A stretch of DNA of 64,000 bases, taken from DMER64 sp041654355 (GTDB taxonomy: Bacteria > Bacteroidota > Bacteroidia > Bacteroidales > UBA932). Below the pieces are notes generated by a model. It ran no database searches, was not told the origin of the DNA, and was given only the letters and a program-made list of their open reading frames with translations. Each line of letters begins with the position of its first letter. Within the stretch, counting starts at the first letter, position 1. The stretch lies in contig JBAZDQ010000008.1 of the NCBI GenBank assembly GCA_041654355.1, positions 6,764 to 70,763 on the forward strand, written 5' to 3'. Below, piece after piece: positions 51,194-60,486 of the stretch. The position numbers and the translations under genes were made by a program.

Positions 51194-53740
51194 ATGTTAC
51201 GTTCATTCATATGTGTGCTGGTATGCTCACTTGCACTGCAAACTGTAACGGCACAGGAAACCGGTGCCTGGATACGCATCAATCAATTGGGTTATTTGCC
51301 CGGGGATATCAAGGTAGCTGTCATGATCTCTAAGGAAGAAGCTGATCCGCACGGTTTCCGGGTATTGGATGTCAGAACCGGTGACTGTGTTTTTTCCGGA
51401 GTTCGGAACGACGGATCCCTGAAAAAAGTGCCTTCACAAAAATGGGGGATGGCATCTGCGTTCCGTTTGTATTTTACGGACCTGAGTCAGGAAGGCGGAT
51501 ACCGGATAGAAATGGACATTCCCGGAAAAGGTACTGTGAAATCTCCGGATTTTCGCATAGGTACGGAAGTTTATGACAGGTCGGCTGATTTTTTATTGAA
51601 TTATATGAGGCAACAACGGTGCGGATACAACCCGTTTTTAGATGCTCAGTGCCATCAGAACGACGGGTATATTGTTTTGCATCCCGAACGTTCGGGAGAG
51701 AAAATTGATGTTACCGGGGGCTGGCACGATGCCACCGATTACCTGCAATACCTGACGACAAGTGCCAATGCCACTTTCCAGATGATGTTCGCATATAGCC
51801 AGGCGGAAGACAAAACCGTCTTTGGAGATCGTTACAATGACAGAGGCAGGCCCGGGGCTAACGGTATTCCCGATATCCTGGACGAGATCCGTTGGGGCCT
51901 GGAATGGCTTTTGAAAATGAATCCGAAAGACAAAGTGATGTTCAACCAGATAGCCGATGACAGGGATCATGTGGGATTCAGGCTCCCTGTAGGTGATAAG
52001 GCCGATTACGGGTGGGGCCCCGACGGGGGACGTCCGGTTTATTTCATTACCGGGGAACGGCAGGGTTTGGCAGAGCACATCAACCGGACCACCGGCGTAG
52101 CCTCCTCGGCAGGGAAATTTGCCTCGGCTTTTGCCATGGGAGCAGAATTGTTTAAAGACCTGGATCCCGGGTTTGCTGCAAAAATGAAAGTTAAAGCATT
52201 GCCGGCTTATGAATTTGCGGAAGAAAAACCCGGCAACACCCAGACGTGTTGTGTGGTTTCACCGTATTTTTACGAAGAAGACAATTACGTAGATGACATT
52301 CAATTGGCAGCGGCCGTTTTCCATCACCTGGGAGAAGGGGAGGAATGGCTGGAAAAAGCCGATTACTGGGGACAACTGGAAGAGGTAACCCCATGGATGG
52401 AGCTGGGCAGGGCGCGGCATTACCAATTTTACCCTTTCGTGAATTTGGGGCATTATTACCTGGCAGCTTCGGATTCGCCTATGGCCGAAAAATATGCGGA
52501 ATTTATGCGTATGGGACTGGAGTACATCAGGCAAAGAACTACGGATTGTGCTTTTATGAACGGAATCCCTTATATGTGGTGTTCCAATAATTTGCTGGCA
52601 GCTGCTATAACTCAGGCGGACCTTTATTACAAGATTACCGGGGACAGCACATACCGTGAAATGGAAGCTTCCCTGCGCGACTGGCTTTTTGGATGCAATC
52701 CATGGGGCACTTCCATGATCGTGGAATATCCCAAAGGTACGGATTACCCGGAACGGCCTCATTCTTCCTACTTGGTGACTATTGGAAAAAGCACTCCCGG
52801 AGGGCTCGTAGACGGTCCGTTATTGAGAGAACGGCATACAGCGCACGGAGAATACCTTTCCATGGACGATGGGAAAGATCCCTATGCTCCCTTTAATAAT
52901 GGTGTTGCTCTGTACCACGATGAAATATGGGACTATGCCACCAACGAGCCCACCATGGACGGGACGGCTTCTTTGAGTTATTACTTGTCCCAAAGAGAGA
53001 TCCGGGGCCGGAAAGAAGCAGCCCTGTTGCATGCGGAAAATAATAAACACGTTCCGGAACGTGATGAAAGGGGGGGGATCATAAGGATCAATCCCGGGTC
53101 TCACAATGTTTACCTGATTTTCACGGCGGACGAGCGTTTTGAGGGCGGGAAAACCGTTTTGGAAACTTTGCAAAAGCACGGGATAAAGGCGTCTTTCTTT
53201 CTTACGGGCAATTGCCTGCGGAACCCGCAATGGGAAGACCTGGTCCGTGACATCATACATCAGGGACATTACGTGGGACCCCACGGTGACAGGCACCTGC
53301 TTTATGCTCCGTGGGACGGAGATACCGAAACATCGCTGGTGTCGGCCGACAGTCTCAGAAATGATATTGCGACTAATATGACCGAACTGGAACGTGCCGG
53401 AGTGGATCTGTCTGATGTCAGGTGGTTTATGCCGTCCTATGAGCATTTCAATACGGAAACCGTTCGTGTGGCAGCTTCCATGGGTATGGAATTGCTCCAT
53501 CTGACTCCCGGCATTATGACCAGGGCGGATTATACTACGCCGGATATGCCTTCTTACAAAAGTTCCCGTGATCTTTTGGAACAACTTTATGGTTTTGAAA
53601 AAGAGAACGGGTTGCAGGGAGCTGTTTTGCTGGTCCATCCCGGAACTGAACCTTCCAGGACCGATAAGCTGTACGACAGCCTGGACGGTATGATAAGACG
53701 CCTGGAGAGGAAAGGCTATGTTTTTGAACGCCTGCCCTGA
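51194..53740 (+). CDS. GH9 glycoside hydrolase fused to a C-terminal polysaccharide deacetylase (NodB/CE4-like) domain
   Basis: 848 aa from ATG 51194, signal peptide ending TVTAQ. A CelD_N-like Ig domain (about 25-115, IRINQLGYLPGDIKVAVM) precedes the GH9 barrel (about 120-610) with Asp179 and Asp182 in GGWHDATDYL and acid Glu585 in NEPTMDGTAS. Residues about 637-848 form a NodB-like fold: metal Asp646 in FTADE, His697 and His701 in PHGDRH, and LLVHPG. GH9 cleaves beta-1,4-glucans; CE4-type domains deacetylate sugars. The motif 1 departs from TFDDG, so deacetylase activity is less sure. Confidence 0.87.
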   Translation: MLRSFICVLVCSLALQTVTAQETGAWIRINQLGYLPGDIKVAVMISKEEADPHGFRVLDVRTGDCVFSGVRNDGSLKKVPSQKWGMASAFRLYFTDLSQEGGYRIEMDIPGKGTVKSPDFRIGTEVYDRSADFLLNYMRQQRCGYNPFLDAQCHQNDGYIVLHPERSGEKIDVTGGWHDATDYLQYLTTSANATFQMMFAYSQAEDKTVFGDRYNDRGRPGANGIPDILDEIRWGLEWLLKMNPKDKVMFNQIADDRDHVGFRLPVGDKADYGWGPDGGRPVYFITGERQGLAEHINRTTGVASSAGKFASAFAMGAELFKDLDPGFAAKMKVKALPAYEFAEEKPGNTQTCCVVSPYFYEEDNYVDDIQLAAAVFHHLGEGEEWLEKADYWGQLEEVTPWMELGRARHYQFYPFVNLGHYYLAASDSPMAEKYAEFMRMGLEYIRQRTTDCAFMNGIPYMWCSNNLLAAAITQADLYYKITGDSTYREMEASLRDWLFGCNPWGTSMIVEYPKGTDYPERPHSSYLVTIGKSTPGGLVDGPLLRERHTAHGEYLSMDDGKDPYAPFNNGVALYHDEIWDYATNEPTMDGTASLSYYLSQREIRGRKEAALLHAENNKHVPERDERGGIIRINPGSHNVYLIFTADERFEGGKTVLETLQKHGIKASFFLTGNCLRNPQWEDLVRDIIHQGHYVGPHGDRHLLYAPWDGDTETSLVSADSLRNDIATNMTELERAGVDLSDVRWFMPSYEHFNTETVRVAASMGMELLHLTPGIMTRADYTTPDMPSYKSSRDLLEQLYGFEKENGLQGAVLLVHPGTEPSRTDKLYDSLDGMIRRLERKGYVFERLP

Positions 53741-53764
53741 CACTGCCAAACGGGCTTTTTTATA

Positions 53765-53772
53765 TATCTTTG
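53765..53772 (+). promoter_or_regulatory. -7 box (TATCTTTG) of the Nfn-like pair
   Basis: Exact TAnnTTTG, 24 nt before ATG 53797. A short G/C stem with a T run just upstream (53741-53763) may weakly terminate the GH9 gene. Confidence 0.55.
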
Positions 53773-53796
53773 CCGCGTCAAAAAAAGATCCGGTTT

Positions 53797-54654
53797 ATGT
53801 ACAAAATTCTTAAAAAACGTATCCTGGCACCCGATATCTGTCTGATGGAAGTGTCAGCACCCCGTGTGGCATCCAGTGCTCAGCCGGGACAATTCATTAT
53901 AGTCCGTGTTGGTGAAAAAGGGGAAAGGGTTCCATTGACCATATGTGATTACGATCCCCTGGCGGGCTCTGTGACCATTGTTACCCAGCGCGTTGGTGCT
54001 TCATCCAGGAAGATTTATGCCCTGGAAGAAGGAGAATCTTTTTCCGATTTTGTAGGACCTTTGGGATTGCCCTCCGAATTTATACATGAAAATGACGAAA
54101 GTCTGCGCAATAAAAAATATTTGTTTGTTGCCGGAGGCCTGGGAACGGCTCCCGTATACCCGCAGGTGAAGTATTTGCATCAAAAAGGAGCGCACGTGGA
54201 AGTGATCATCGGGGCCAAAACCCGGGATCTGGTGATCATGGAAGAAGAAATGAAAAAGGTTGCGGCAAAAGTTTATGTATGTACGGATGACGGTTCTTAT
54301 GGTTTTAAAGGCCTGGTTACGGCTAAGCTGAAGGAATTGATGGAGAGCGGTAATTCGTACGACCAGGCAGTGGCCATAGGGCCTATGATCATGATGAAAT
54401 TCGTGACATTGACGGCAAAAGAATACAAACTTCCATTGATAGTCAGTTTGAATACCCTGATGGTTGACGGCACGGGAATGTGCGGGGCTTGCCGCGTCAC
54501 GGTAGACGGAAAAACCAAATTTGCCTGTGTGGACGGGCCGGAATTTGATGCTTACCAGGTAGATTTTGACGAAGCCATGAGAAGACAAACCATGTATAAA
54601 CCCCAGGAAGCGGAAGCGGATCACAAATGCAAAATCGGATTGAAGAATGGATAA
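53797..54654 (+). CDS. NfnA-like / dihydroorotate-dehydrogenase-type FAD-[2Fe-2S] electron-transfer subunit
   Basis: 285 aa from ATG 53797. FAD-binding domain (about 1-100), NAD(P)-binding part (about 105-225, LFVAGGLGTAPVYPQVKYL), and C-terminal [2Fe-2S] cysteines in GTGMCGACRVTVDGKTKFAC. In the NADH-dependent ferredoxin:NADP oxidoreductase NfnAB such a subunit pairs with a GltA-like one, encoded here with an 8-bp overlap. A PyrK-like role is less likely because no pyrD is present. Confidence 0.9.
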   Translation: MYKILKKRILAPDICLMEVSAPRVASSAQPGQFIIVRVGEKGERVPLTICDYDPLAGSVTIVTQRVGASSRKIYALEEGESFSDFVGPLGLPSEFIHENDESLRNKKYLFVAGGLGTAPVYPQVKYLHQKGAHVEVIIGAKTRDLVIMEEEMKKVAAKVYVCTDDGSYGFKGLVTAKLKELMESGNSYDQAVAIGPMIMMKFVTLTAKEYKLPLIVSLNTLMVDGTGMCGACRVTVDGKTKFACVDGPEFDAYQVDFDEAMRRQTMYKPQEAEADHKCKIGLKNG

Positions 54655-56026
54655 AAAGACAAGAATTCCGGTACGAGAACAGGACCCCATAGTTAGAAGC
54701 AGAAATTTTGACGAGGTAAGTTACGGATATGATAACAAAGAAGCGTTACTGGAAGCTTCACGCTGTATCCAGTGCAAGAATCCCCGTTGTGTGGCTGCCT
54801 GTCCCGTAAATATTCAGATTCCACAATTCATAAAAGCCGTTCTGGACGGAGATATGCCCGGGGCAACATCCATTATTGGAAAAGATTCTTCCCTGCCGGC
54901 CGTATGCGGGCGGGTATGCCCCCAGGAATCCCAATGTGAAGGAGCTTGCATCATGGGTATTAAAAACGAACCCATTGCCATCGGGAAACTGGAGCGCTAT
55001 GTGGCCGACTGGGCACGAAAGAACAAGTATACACCGGAAGAAGAAATAAAACCCAACGGGAAAAAAGTGGCCGTAATAGGGTCCGGGCCCGCTGGTCTTG
55101 CCTGTGCCACCGACCTGGCAAAAGCCGGTTGTGATGTGACCGTTTTTGAGGCATTGCACAAACCCGGAGGCGTATTGGTTTACGGGATCCCTGAATTCCG
55201 CCTGCCCAAGGAAGAAGTGGTGGACTACGAAATCGGGCAGGTCCGCAAACTCGGCGTAAAGATTGAGTGCAATGTGGTCGTGGGACGTACCGTTACAATC
55301 GATCAGCTGATGGACAACGAAGGGTTTCATGCGGTTTTTGTGGGTTCGGGAGCCGGACTTCCCAAATTTCTGGGCATTCCGGGCGAGAACCTGAACGGGG
55401 TCGTCTCGGCAAATGAATTCCTGACGCGCAGCAACCTGATGGGAGCCTATTCCCCGGATTCGGATACGCCCATTTACGTGGGTCATCGCGTAGCGGTTGT
55501 CGGAGGAGGAAATGTGGCTATGGATGCCGCTCGTACGGCGTTGCGTCTGGGGGCGGAAGTCACGGTTGTTTACAGAAGGACCGAGAAAGAAATGCCTGCC
55601 CGCGTGGAAGAAGTCCATCATGCCCGGGAAGAAGGGGTGGCCTTTCAAATGTTGACCAATCCGGTGGCGGTGTTGGGAAATGAAAAGGGATGGGTGACCG
55701 GGCTCAAATGCATCCGCATGGAACTGGGCGAACCCGATGAAAGCGGGCGTCGCCGGCCAGTGGAAATACCCGGATCCGAGTTTGATATTCCGTGTGATGT
55801 GGCCGTCATTGCCCTTGGGACATCCCCGAATCCCCTGATTGCCCGGACTACTCCGGGACTGGAGATTAACCGTCACAACGGGATCGTTGCCGATGAAAAA
55901 GGGGTAACATCCCGACCCGGAGTATTTGCCGGAGGAGATGTCGTTACCGGGGCAGCAACCGTGATTCTGGCCATGGGAGCGGGGCGTGAAGCGGCACAAT
56001 CCATTCTGGAATACCTGGGAGTCTGA
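54647..56026 (+). CDS. gltA: NADPH-dependent glutamate synthase small-subunit-like protein (NfnB/GltA)
   Basis: 459 aa. N-terminal 4Fe-4S cysteines (CIQCKNPRCVAACPVNIQIP, CGRVCPQESQCEGAC), then FAD and NADPH Rossmann folds (VAVIGSGPAGLACATDLAKA; VAVVGGGNVAMDAARTALRL) and the final FAD motif GVFAGGDVVTGAATVILAMG. With the NfnA-like subunit it likely forms an electron-bifurcating transhydrogenase, typical of anaerobes. The 3' end overlaps the convergent GH3 gene by 83 bp. Confidence 0.92.
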   Translation: MDKKTRIPVREQDPIVRSRNFDEVSYGYDNKEALLEASRCIQCKNPRCVAACPVNIQIPQFIKAVLDGDMPGATSIIGKDSSLPAVCGRVCPQESQCEGACIMGIKNEPIAIGKLERYVADWARKNKYTPEEEIKPNGKKVAVIGSGPAGLACATDLAKAGCDVTVFEALHKPGGVLVYGIPEFRLPKEEVVDYEIGQVRKLGVKIECNVVVGRTVTIDQLMDNEGFHAVFVGSGAGLPKFLGIPGENLNGVVSANEFLTRSNLMGAYSPDSDTPIYVGHRVAVVGGGNVAMDAARTALRLGAEVTVVYRRTEKEMPARVEEVHHAREEGVAFQMLTNPVAVLGNEKGWVTGLKCIRMELGEPDESGRRRPVEIPGSEFDIPCDVAVIALGTSPNPLIARTTPGLEINRHNGIVADEKGVTSRPGVFAGGDVVTGAATVILAMGAGREAAQSILEYLGV

Positions 56027-58238
56027 TTTCCTGACGGATATCCCTGGAAGAAGATCCTATGCGGAAGGTGTATTCCCCGGAATCCACAACCCATCCTGTT
56101 TCGGGAACAAAAGAAGCCAGGTTTTCCAGGGGGATGATCACCTTTATTTCCTGTGATTCTCCGGGTTCCAGCAGCGAAGTTGTAACAAATCCTCTAAGTT
56201 CCTGCACAGGCTTTTCCACTTCACCATCCGGGGCGGAAACGTATACCTGTACCACTTCCCGGCCTGCTCTTTCTCCGCTGTTGATAATTTGACAGGTTAC
56301 TACTACTTTTTCGTTTTCCGGGTAAGCCACGGCATTTGAATACCGGAACTCTGTATAGGAAAGTCCGTATCCAAAAGGATAGGCAACGTCTTTTTCGTTT
56401 TTATCGAAATCCCGGTATCCCACGTAGATTCCTTCGTCGTATCGGGTGAAATCTATGTTGGGTCTGATAGTATCAGGTTTTGTTTGTTTTTTTCCAATGA
56501 AAGACAACCAGTTAACCGGGACTTCTTCCAAGGGAAAATGCTGATGGGAAAGGCAATCTTCCAGGCGTAACGGGATGGTTACAGGTAACTTGCCGGAAGG
56601 ATTCACTTTCCCGGAGAGGATATCGGCCAAGGCCCTGCCGCCTTCCTGTCCCGGCATCCAGGCCAGGATAACGGCATCGGGCTGGCCGGACCACGAGGCG
56701 GTTTCCACAATGCCTCCCACGTTCAAAACAACTATGACTGGTTTGCCCGCATCCCTGAAGGCCTTGGAAACGTTTTTTATCAATTCCTTTTCCGTTGCTG
56801 TCAACAGGTAATCTCCTTCTATTTTCCGGTCCGAGAATTCACCCGTCTTTCGTCCCAGCGTGATCAGGGCAGCCTGGTTTTCTGTGGCGGCACGGGCAAT
56901 GGCTACGGCTCCGGGATCCATTTCTGCAGGCAGACCCTTTCCCAGAATCCGTTGGGTGATGGATTTCCATTTTCTTTTGTAAGCGCGGTCCACACTGTCA
57001 ATGTAACTTTGGTACCGTTCCCTGAGTGGCGGATCGGGCAGGTAACCGGCCTCTTCCAGTCCTTCTGCCGGGGAAACAGTGTGAGCGGCATACACTTCTC
57101 CGGAGCCCACTCCGCCGGCTACCAATTGATAGGCAGCAACCCCAAACAGGGCGATCCTTTGGATGGAGTCATTTAGAGGTAGGGCATTGCGGTTTTCCAG
57201 GAGCACCATACCCCGGGAAGCGGCCTTGCGGGCTATGGTTGCGTTTTCTCTCACCGTTGGAATATCGTTTTGTACCTGTTTTGTGAAAGACGGGGAATCC
57301 ACCACAAGATTGAGGATCCGTCTGACAGATGTGTTGACAGTTTCTTCCCGCAATTCACCGTTTTTTACGGCTTTCATGATGGCACGCCGTTGCCAGCGTC
57401 TTCCGGGTTCCAGCAGATCGTTCCCTGCCCGGATCTGACCCGGGGCATTTTGACCTCCAAACCAGTCTGTCATGACCAGTCCGTCAAATTTCCATTGATA
57501 ACGTAAAATTTCTGTCAGAAGGTTCTTGTCTTCAGATGTGTATATTCCATTGATCCGGTTGTAGGAAGTCATAATGGTTTTGGGTGAAGACTCCTTAACT
57601 GCGATCTCAAAGCTCCTGTAATATATTTCCCGCAACGTTCTCTCTCCGGCTATCACGTTGTTGTTATCCCGGTTGGTTTCCTGGTTGTTGGCCACAAAGT
57701 GTTTCAGACAGGCACCTACCCCGGTTTCCTGGATGCCCAGAACCATTGCCGAGGCCATTTTCCCGCTCAGCAGCGGGTCTTCCGAGTAGTATTCGAAATT
57801 CCTGCCGCAAAGGGGATGCCGGTGTATGTTCATAGCGGGTCCCAGGATCACATCCGCCCCGTGGGCCAAAGCCTCGGCCCCCATAGCCTTTCCCACTTCC
57901 GTAACCAGTGATGTGTCCCAGGTGGAGGCCAGCAGGGATGCCGAAGGAAACCATGTGTTTTCTGACGATTTCAACCGGAGACCTGCGGGACCGTCGGACA
58001 GTTCCAGGGCTGGGATCCCCAGACGGGGTACAGACCGGGTGATGCCGGCCGCTCCTATGGAAGATCCGGTCATTCCGCCTCCCACAACCAGGGACACTTT
58101 CTCCATAAAGGTCATGGCTTCAATTATCTGAGCCACGTTGTTTTTCTGTAATTTAACCGTATCGTACTGACCGTTGGCCTTTGGGGAGCATCCTCCCATG
58201 AAAAGACCGATTAAGAAAAGTATGGCTATCTGTTTCAT
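55944..58238 (-). CDS. GH3 beta-glucosidase-type glycoside hydrolase, lipoprotein
   Basis: 764 aa from ATG 58238; lipobox MGGC. GH3 N-terminal barrel (about 30-370) with nucleophile Asp258 in GLVMTDWFGG, C-terminal alpha/beta domain (about 400-610) and fibronectin-III-like domain (about 640-740). Family enzymes release terminal beta-linked glucose or xylose; together with the GH9 enzyme this would suit beta-glucan use. The last residues (PLHAPLPWPESRLLPR) lie antisense to gltA and look like a read-through tail. Confidence 0.92.
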   Translation of the reverse strand: MKQIAILFLIGLFMGGCSPKANGQYDTVKLQKNNVAQIIEAMTFMEKVSLVVGGGMTGSSIGAAGITRSVPRLGIPALELSDGPAGLRLKSSENTWFPSASLLASTWDTSLVTEVGKAMGAEALAHGADVILGPAMNIHRHPLCGRNFEYYSEDPLLSGKMASAMVLGIQETGVGACLKHFVANNQETNRDNNNVIAGERTLREIYYRSFEIAVKESSPKTIMTSYNRINGIYTSEDKNLLTEILRYQWKFDGLVMTDWFGGQNAPGQIRAGNDLLEPGRRWQRRAIMKAVKNGELREETVNTSVRRILNLVVDSPSFTKQVQNDIPTVRENATIARKAASRGMVLLENRNALPLNDSIQRIALFGVAAYQLVAGGVGSGEVYAAHTVSPAEGLEEAGYLPDPPLRERYQSYIDSVDRAYKRKWKSITQRILGKGLPAEMDPGAVAIARAATENQAALITLGRKTGEFSDRKIEGDYLLTATEKELIKNVSKAFRDAGKPVIVVLNVGGIVETASWSGQPDAVILAWMPGQEGGRALADILSGKVNPSGKLPVTIPLRLEDCLSHQHFPLEEVPVNWLSFIGKKQTKPDTIRPNIDFTRYDEGIYVGYRDFDKNEKDVAYPFGYGLSYTEFRYSNAVAYPENEKVVVTCQIINSGERAGREVVQVYVSAPDGEVEKPVQELRGFVTTSLLEPGESQEIKVIIPLENLASFVPETGWVVDSGEYTFRIGSSSRDIRQEIRLPGIPEWIVPLHAPLPWPESRLLPR

Positions 58239-58283
58239 AACCATAAATATCGGGGATTTTTTTTATAGTACACAGTTTTGATG

Positions 58284-58291
58284 TATTTTTG
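58284..58291 (+). promoter_or_regulatory. -7 box (TATTTTTG) of hisS
   Basis: Exact TAnnTTTG, 21 nt before ATG 58313. No TTTG at the -33 distance. Confidence 0.55.
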
Positions 58292-58312
58292 CATATATCG
58301 ACGAAAAGTTAT

Positions 58313-59698
58313 ATGGCACAAAAACCTTCCATACCAAAAGGGACGCGTGATTTTAACCCGGTTGAAGCTTCCCGCCGGAATTATATATTTGATACCATAC
58401 GCCGTGTGTTCAAGGAATTCGGTTATGCCCCCATAGAAACCCCGGCTATGGAAAACTTATCCACTTTGCTGGGTAAATACGGGGAGGAAGGAGACAGGCT
58501 GCTCTTTAAGATCCTCAACTCAGGGGACAGTTTTGCCCCCTTGGCCGGGAAATTCCCTGCAGATGCTGCCGGCATTGATTCAAATGCGTTATCACTGAAG
58601 GTTTGTGAGAAAGGGTTGCGTTACGATTTGACAGTCCCGTTTGCCCGTTTTGTGGTACAGCATCAAAATGAACTGACTTTTCCCTTCAAGCGTTACCAGA
58701 TACAACCCGTTTGGCGGGCCGACAGACCCCAGAAAGGACGTTACAGGGAATTTTACCAATGCGATGCCGATGTGATCGGATCGGATTCCCAATACAACGA
58801 ATTTGAAATGGTACAGCTGGTGGATTCTGTATTCAGCCGCTTTGGAATAAATGTTATCCTGAAGATCAACAACAGGAAGGTGTTGGCCGGAATCGCAGAA
58901 CTCATGGGTTATCCGGACAGGCTGGTTGATATAACCGTAGCCATTGATAAATTTGAAAAGACCGGACTGGAAGGAGTAAAAGAAGAACTTCTGGCTAAGG
59001 GTATCTCTTCCCAAGGCTTGTCCCACCTGGAACCCCTGCTGCTTTTCAAAGGGATCAACACTTCCAAAATTGCTTTTCTGAACCGGTTGTTTGAAGATGC
59101 AGGATCGGATATTGGTCTGAAGGGAGTGGAAGAGCTGAAATGGCTGTTTTCCATGATTGAAAGCGTAGGTGTTGGGTTGTCAGTGGAATTGGATTTGAGC
59201 CTGGCACGTGGTCTGAATTATTATACAGGAGCCATTTTTGAAGTTAAAGCTAAAGATTATTCCATTGGCAGTATCTGCGGGGGCGGCAGATACGATGATC
59301 TGACCGGAATATTTGGCCTGAAAAACATGTCCGGTGTGGGCATATCATTCGGAGCCGACAGGATATACGATGTTTTACTGGCTCTGGACAAATTCCCGGA
59401 AACGGTCATGGATGCTCCCGGCATTGTCTTTTTCAATATGGGTAAAGAAGAATCCGTTCAGGCCCTGCGTTACATTAATATATTACGTGCAGCCGATGTT
59501 GCCTGTGAATTGTATCCGGATGAAGTGAAGCTGAAAAAGCAATTTGATTATGCCACCCGTCGCGGAGTGCATCATATTGCTATCATTGGCAGCCAGGAAT
59601 TGAAAGACGGCCATGTAACCGTTAAAGACATCATTGCGGGAGAACAACAAACGGTTGATAATAAGGAGTTTATGAAAATGTTTGGAGTTTCCGTATAA
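58313..59698 (+). CDS. hisS: Histidyl-tRNA synthetase
   Basis: 461 aa from ATG 58313. IPKGTRDFNPVEASRRNYIF opens the fold; motif 2 is FKRYQIQPVWRADRPQKGRY, the histidine motif LARGLNYYTGAIFEV and the SICGGGRYDDL segment follow, then the anticodon domain (about 360-461). It charges tRNA-His. Its last codons also hold the -33 box of the initiator tRNA gene. Confidence 0.97.
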   Translation: MAQKPSIPKGTRDFNPVEASRRNYIFDTIRRVFKEFGYAPIETPAMENLSTLLGKYGEEGDRLLFKILNSGDSFAPLAGKFPADAAGIDSNALSLKVCEKGLRYDLTVPFARFVVQHQNELTFPFKRYQIQPVWRADRPQKGRYREFYQCDADVIGSDSQYNEFEMVQLVDSVFSRFGINVILKINNRKVLAGIAELMGYPDRLVDITVAIDKFEKTGLEGVKEELLAKGISSQGLSHLEPLLLFKGINTSKIAFLNRLFEDAGSDIGLKGVEELKWLFSMIESVGVGLSVELDLSLARGLNYYTGAIFEVKAKDYSIGSICGGGRYDDLTGIFGLKNMSGVGISFGADRIYDVLLALDKFPETVMDAPGIVFFNMGKEESVQALRYINILRAADVACELYPDEVKLKKQFDYATRRGVHHIAIIGSQELKDGHVTVKDIIAGEQQTVDNKEFMKMFGVSV

Positions 59699-59712
59699 AA
59701 CCCTTACCTTTG
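59681..59712 (+). promoter_or_regulatory. Promoter of the initiator tRNA gene
   Basis: TTTG at 59681-59684 (inside hisS), a 20-nt spacer, TACCTTTG at 59705-59712: full consensus. The tRNA begins 12 nt later. Confidence 0.82.
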
Positions 59713-59723
59713 CATTTCTATAC

Positions 59724-59796
<73 letters not shown>

Positions 59797-59802
59797 CAAA
59801 GC

Positions 59803-59837
59803 AAAACAAGACATCTGATGATGTCTTGTTTTTTTTT
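59803..59837 (+). terminator. Intrinsic terminator of the initiator tRNA gene
   Basis: Stem CAAGACATC / GATGTCTTG extended by A-T pairs, loop TGAT, followed by a run of nine T. Confidence 0.94.
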
Positions 59838-59871
59838 GCACCGTTATGGTTTTGTTAATTGTTATGGCCTA

Positions 59872-60261
59872 TCAGTTTCCAAGATATTTCAAATGAAAAT
59901 ATCCATTGCCTTCGGCTTCTTTGAATTCAACTGTATTTCCGGGACGGATTTGATTGTCAGGCATGGTGCCGACCCAATCTTTGCCATACATATCGTGAAT
60001 CCTTATAACATTGCCTGAATCTGTGTACATGAATGTATCTGTATCTGTACTTGTATAAAGATATTCTTTAGAAAGGACAAAGGTGCCATCGTTAAAAAAG
60101 TCTGCATACTGCCAGATCTGAAGTCCGATAGGTACTACTTCCGGCTTCTCCAATATAAGCTGCCAACTGTAAGAAGATTCTGTTTCGGGAGGCGTTTCGG
60201 TGCAGGATGCTGCCGTGAACAACAATAATGTAAGTGAAACCAGGAGGAGTCTGTTTTTCAT
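59872..60261 (-). CDS. Small lipoprotein of unknown function
   Basis: 129 aa; signal peptide MKNRLLLVSLTLLLFTAASC with lipobox AASC (Cys20). The mature part is a small beta-type domain (SYSWQLILEKPEV ... WQYADFFNDGTFVLSKEY), like lipocalin-type or DUF-type single-domain lipoproteins. Single gene with its own promoter; upstream lies the palindrome region. Confidence 0.82.
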   Translation of the reverse strand: MKNRLLLVSLTLLLFTAASCTETPPETESSYSWQLILEKPEVVPIGLQIWQYADFFNDGTFVLSKEYLYTSTDTDTFMYTDSGNVIRIHDMYGKDWVGTMPDNQIRPGNTVEFKEAEGNGYFHLKYLGN

Positions 60262-60294
60262 GATAAGGTATTTTTGAAGTTAGAAATGTCATTA

Positions 60295-60302
60295 CAAAGA
60301 TA
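60295..60302 (-). promoter_or_regulatory. -7 box (TATCTTTG) of the small lipoprotein gene
   Basis: Exact TAnnTTTG on the minus strand, 33 nt before the start codon at 60261. Confidence 0.6.
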
Positions 60303-60322
60303 ATTCATGTGATCTTAGAAAG

Positions 60323-60365
60323 AAAAAAAAACTCCCTTCGACCACGGACCTTAAAAAGGGGGTTT
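60323..60365 (-). terminator. Minus-strand terminator-like hairpin in the 60.3-60.6 kb gap
   Basis: Minus strand AAACCCCCTT ... AAGGGAGTTT (10 bp, one G-U, 17-nt loop) runs into nine T. It lies upstream of the lipoprotein promoter, so it would stop leftward transcription entering from the palindrome region. The 368 bp between 60262 and 60629 hold no convincing gene, only this hairpin, a weak plus-strand promoter and the nested palindrome. Confidence 0.55.
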
Positions 60366-60404
60366 CTCAAACAGACTAAATTCATGTTGAACTATATTTA
60401 GTTT

Positions 60405-60434
60405 ATTGAATTATGTTTATCTGCAATAAGTTTG
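60405..60434 (+). promoter_or_regulatory. Possible promoter inside the 60.4 kb gap
   Basis: ATTG at 60405-60408, an 18-nt spacer and TAAGTTTG at 60427-60434. The next plus-strand features are the palindrome and its T tract, not a gene. Weak evidence. Confidence 0.3.
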
Positions 60435-60486
60435 GTAATGGTCCCGATGTCTCCGGAATAACGTGCCGTATCACATCCGAATTTAG

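Noticed and set aside
53741..53763. Terminator after the GH9 gene
   Set aside because: Only 4-5 G/C pairs with a poor loop, though a T run follows; mentioned as weak, not listed as a feature.
54758..55999. 413-codon open frame on the minus strand opposite gltA
   Set aside because: It is the antisense shadow of a gene with clear family motifs; the translation has no recognisable domain, and no promoter lies before it.
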